Source of the DNA: Kitasatospora sp. MAA19
GTDB taxonomy: Bacteria > Actinomycetota > Actinomycetes > Streptomycetales > Streptomycetaceae
Assembly: GCF_029894125.1 (NCBI RefSeq)
Contig: NZ_JARXYZ010000002.1
Coordinates: forward strand, 62,001 to 126,000
Direction of reading: 5' to 3'
Length of the DNA: 64,000 bases
The position numbers and the translations under genes were made by a program. Positions 63,928 through 64,000 of this stretch are shown piece after piece. The notes under the pieces were generated by a model. The model was not told the DNA's origin and did not search any database. It saw only the letters and a program-made list of their open reading frames with translations. Position 1 is the first letter of the stretch; the number at the start of each line of letters is the position of its first letter.

Positions 63928-64000
63928 GCCCCTTTGTATCAACCACGCCGCGCTGCCGGGCAAGCCCTTTTCCAGGGCGTGTCAGGCCCGCGCTAGCGCC

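Overview
The window comes from a very GC-rich actinomycete chromosome, most likely Streptomyces or Kitasatospora. The grounds are strong GC bias at third codon positions, frequent GTG/TTG starts, leaderless promoters, a DasR-type operator before a chitinase, an RppA type III polyketide synthase with its P450, and Streptomyces-style small families (Pr6Pr, DUF1707, DUF6232-like, degenerate Fic/Doc toxin). I saw no rRNA, tRNA, CRISPR array or intact insertion sequence. It looks like chromosome-arm or accessory territory: many regulators paired with one target gene, resistance-type genes, and several gene remnants.

Layout. 0-1.2 kb: the tail of a repeat-containing protein and a TipA-like MerR regulator. 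1.3-6.8 kb: an ABC exporter (permease and ATPase, minus strand) divergent from a histidine kinase/response regulator pair; a paralogous copy of this four-gene module lies at 46.7-51.4 kb. 6.9-8.2 kb: a short leader peptide and a 2-oxoglutarate/IPNS-type oxygenase. 8.4-15.2 kb: a MerR regulator facing a fatty-acid catabolism operon (CoA-transferase, acyl-CoA dehydrogenase, thiolase, FadB-like protein). 15.3-22.2 kb: an acetyltransferase, a two-gene locus sharing a short motif, and a membrane protein/kinase/regulator operon. 22.3-28.4 kb: a degenerate Doc-type toxin-antitoxin pair, an S41 peptidase remnant, two ABC-F ATPases and a secreted trypsin-like lipoprotein. 28.5-41 kb: a nitroreductase, acetyltransferase, aldo-keto reductase, SGNH esterase, secreted proteins, a chitinase with a DasR site, two unusual SDR proteins, TetR regulators and a TIM-barrel protein. 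41-46.6 kb: methyltransferase and transposase remnants, a peptide deformylase with its own regulator, AAC(3), a flavin oxidoreductase and a second-copy-type HemC. 51.5-54.7 kb: the P450-RppA-Nudix operon. 54.8-64 kb: Tex, PPOX, APH, TetR regulators, a second matched-motif gene pair, a tyrosine phosphatase and a SnoaL-like protein.

The most interesting signal is a pair of loci about 43 kb apart (15,912-18,131 and 61,104-61,942). Each is a two-gene operon in which a membrane protein ends in a short Gly/Gln motif and the next gene encodes a small protein that begins with a matching motif and continues into the same kind of helical domain. The motif matches best within each pair. This resembles cognate prion-like or RHIM-like signalling pairs, with the membrane protein as sensor and the small helical protein as effector. 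That function is an inference; the matching motifs and gene order are visible in the sequence.

Other signals worth checking are a 21-codon ORF coupled to the P450-rppA operon, an attenuator-like leader before the oxygenase, twin identical 12-bp palindromes controlling a peptide deformylase, paired palindromes in the 15.3-kb divergent promoter, and many GC-rich minisatellites, several in frame inside genes.
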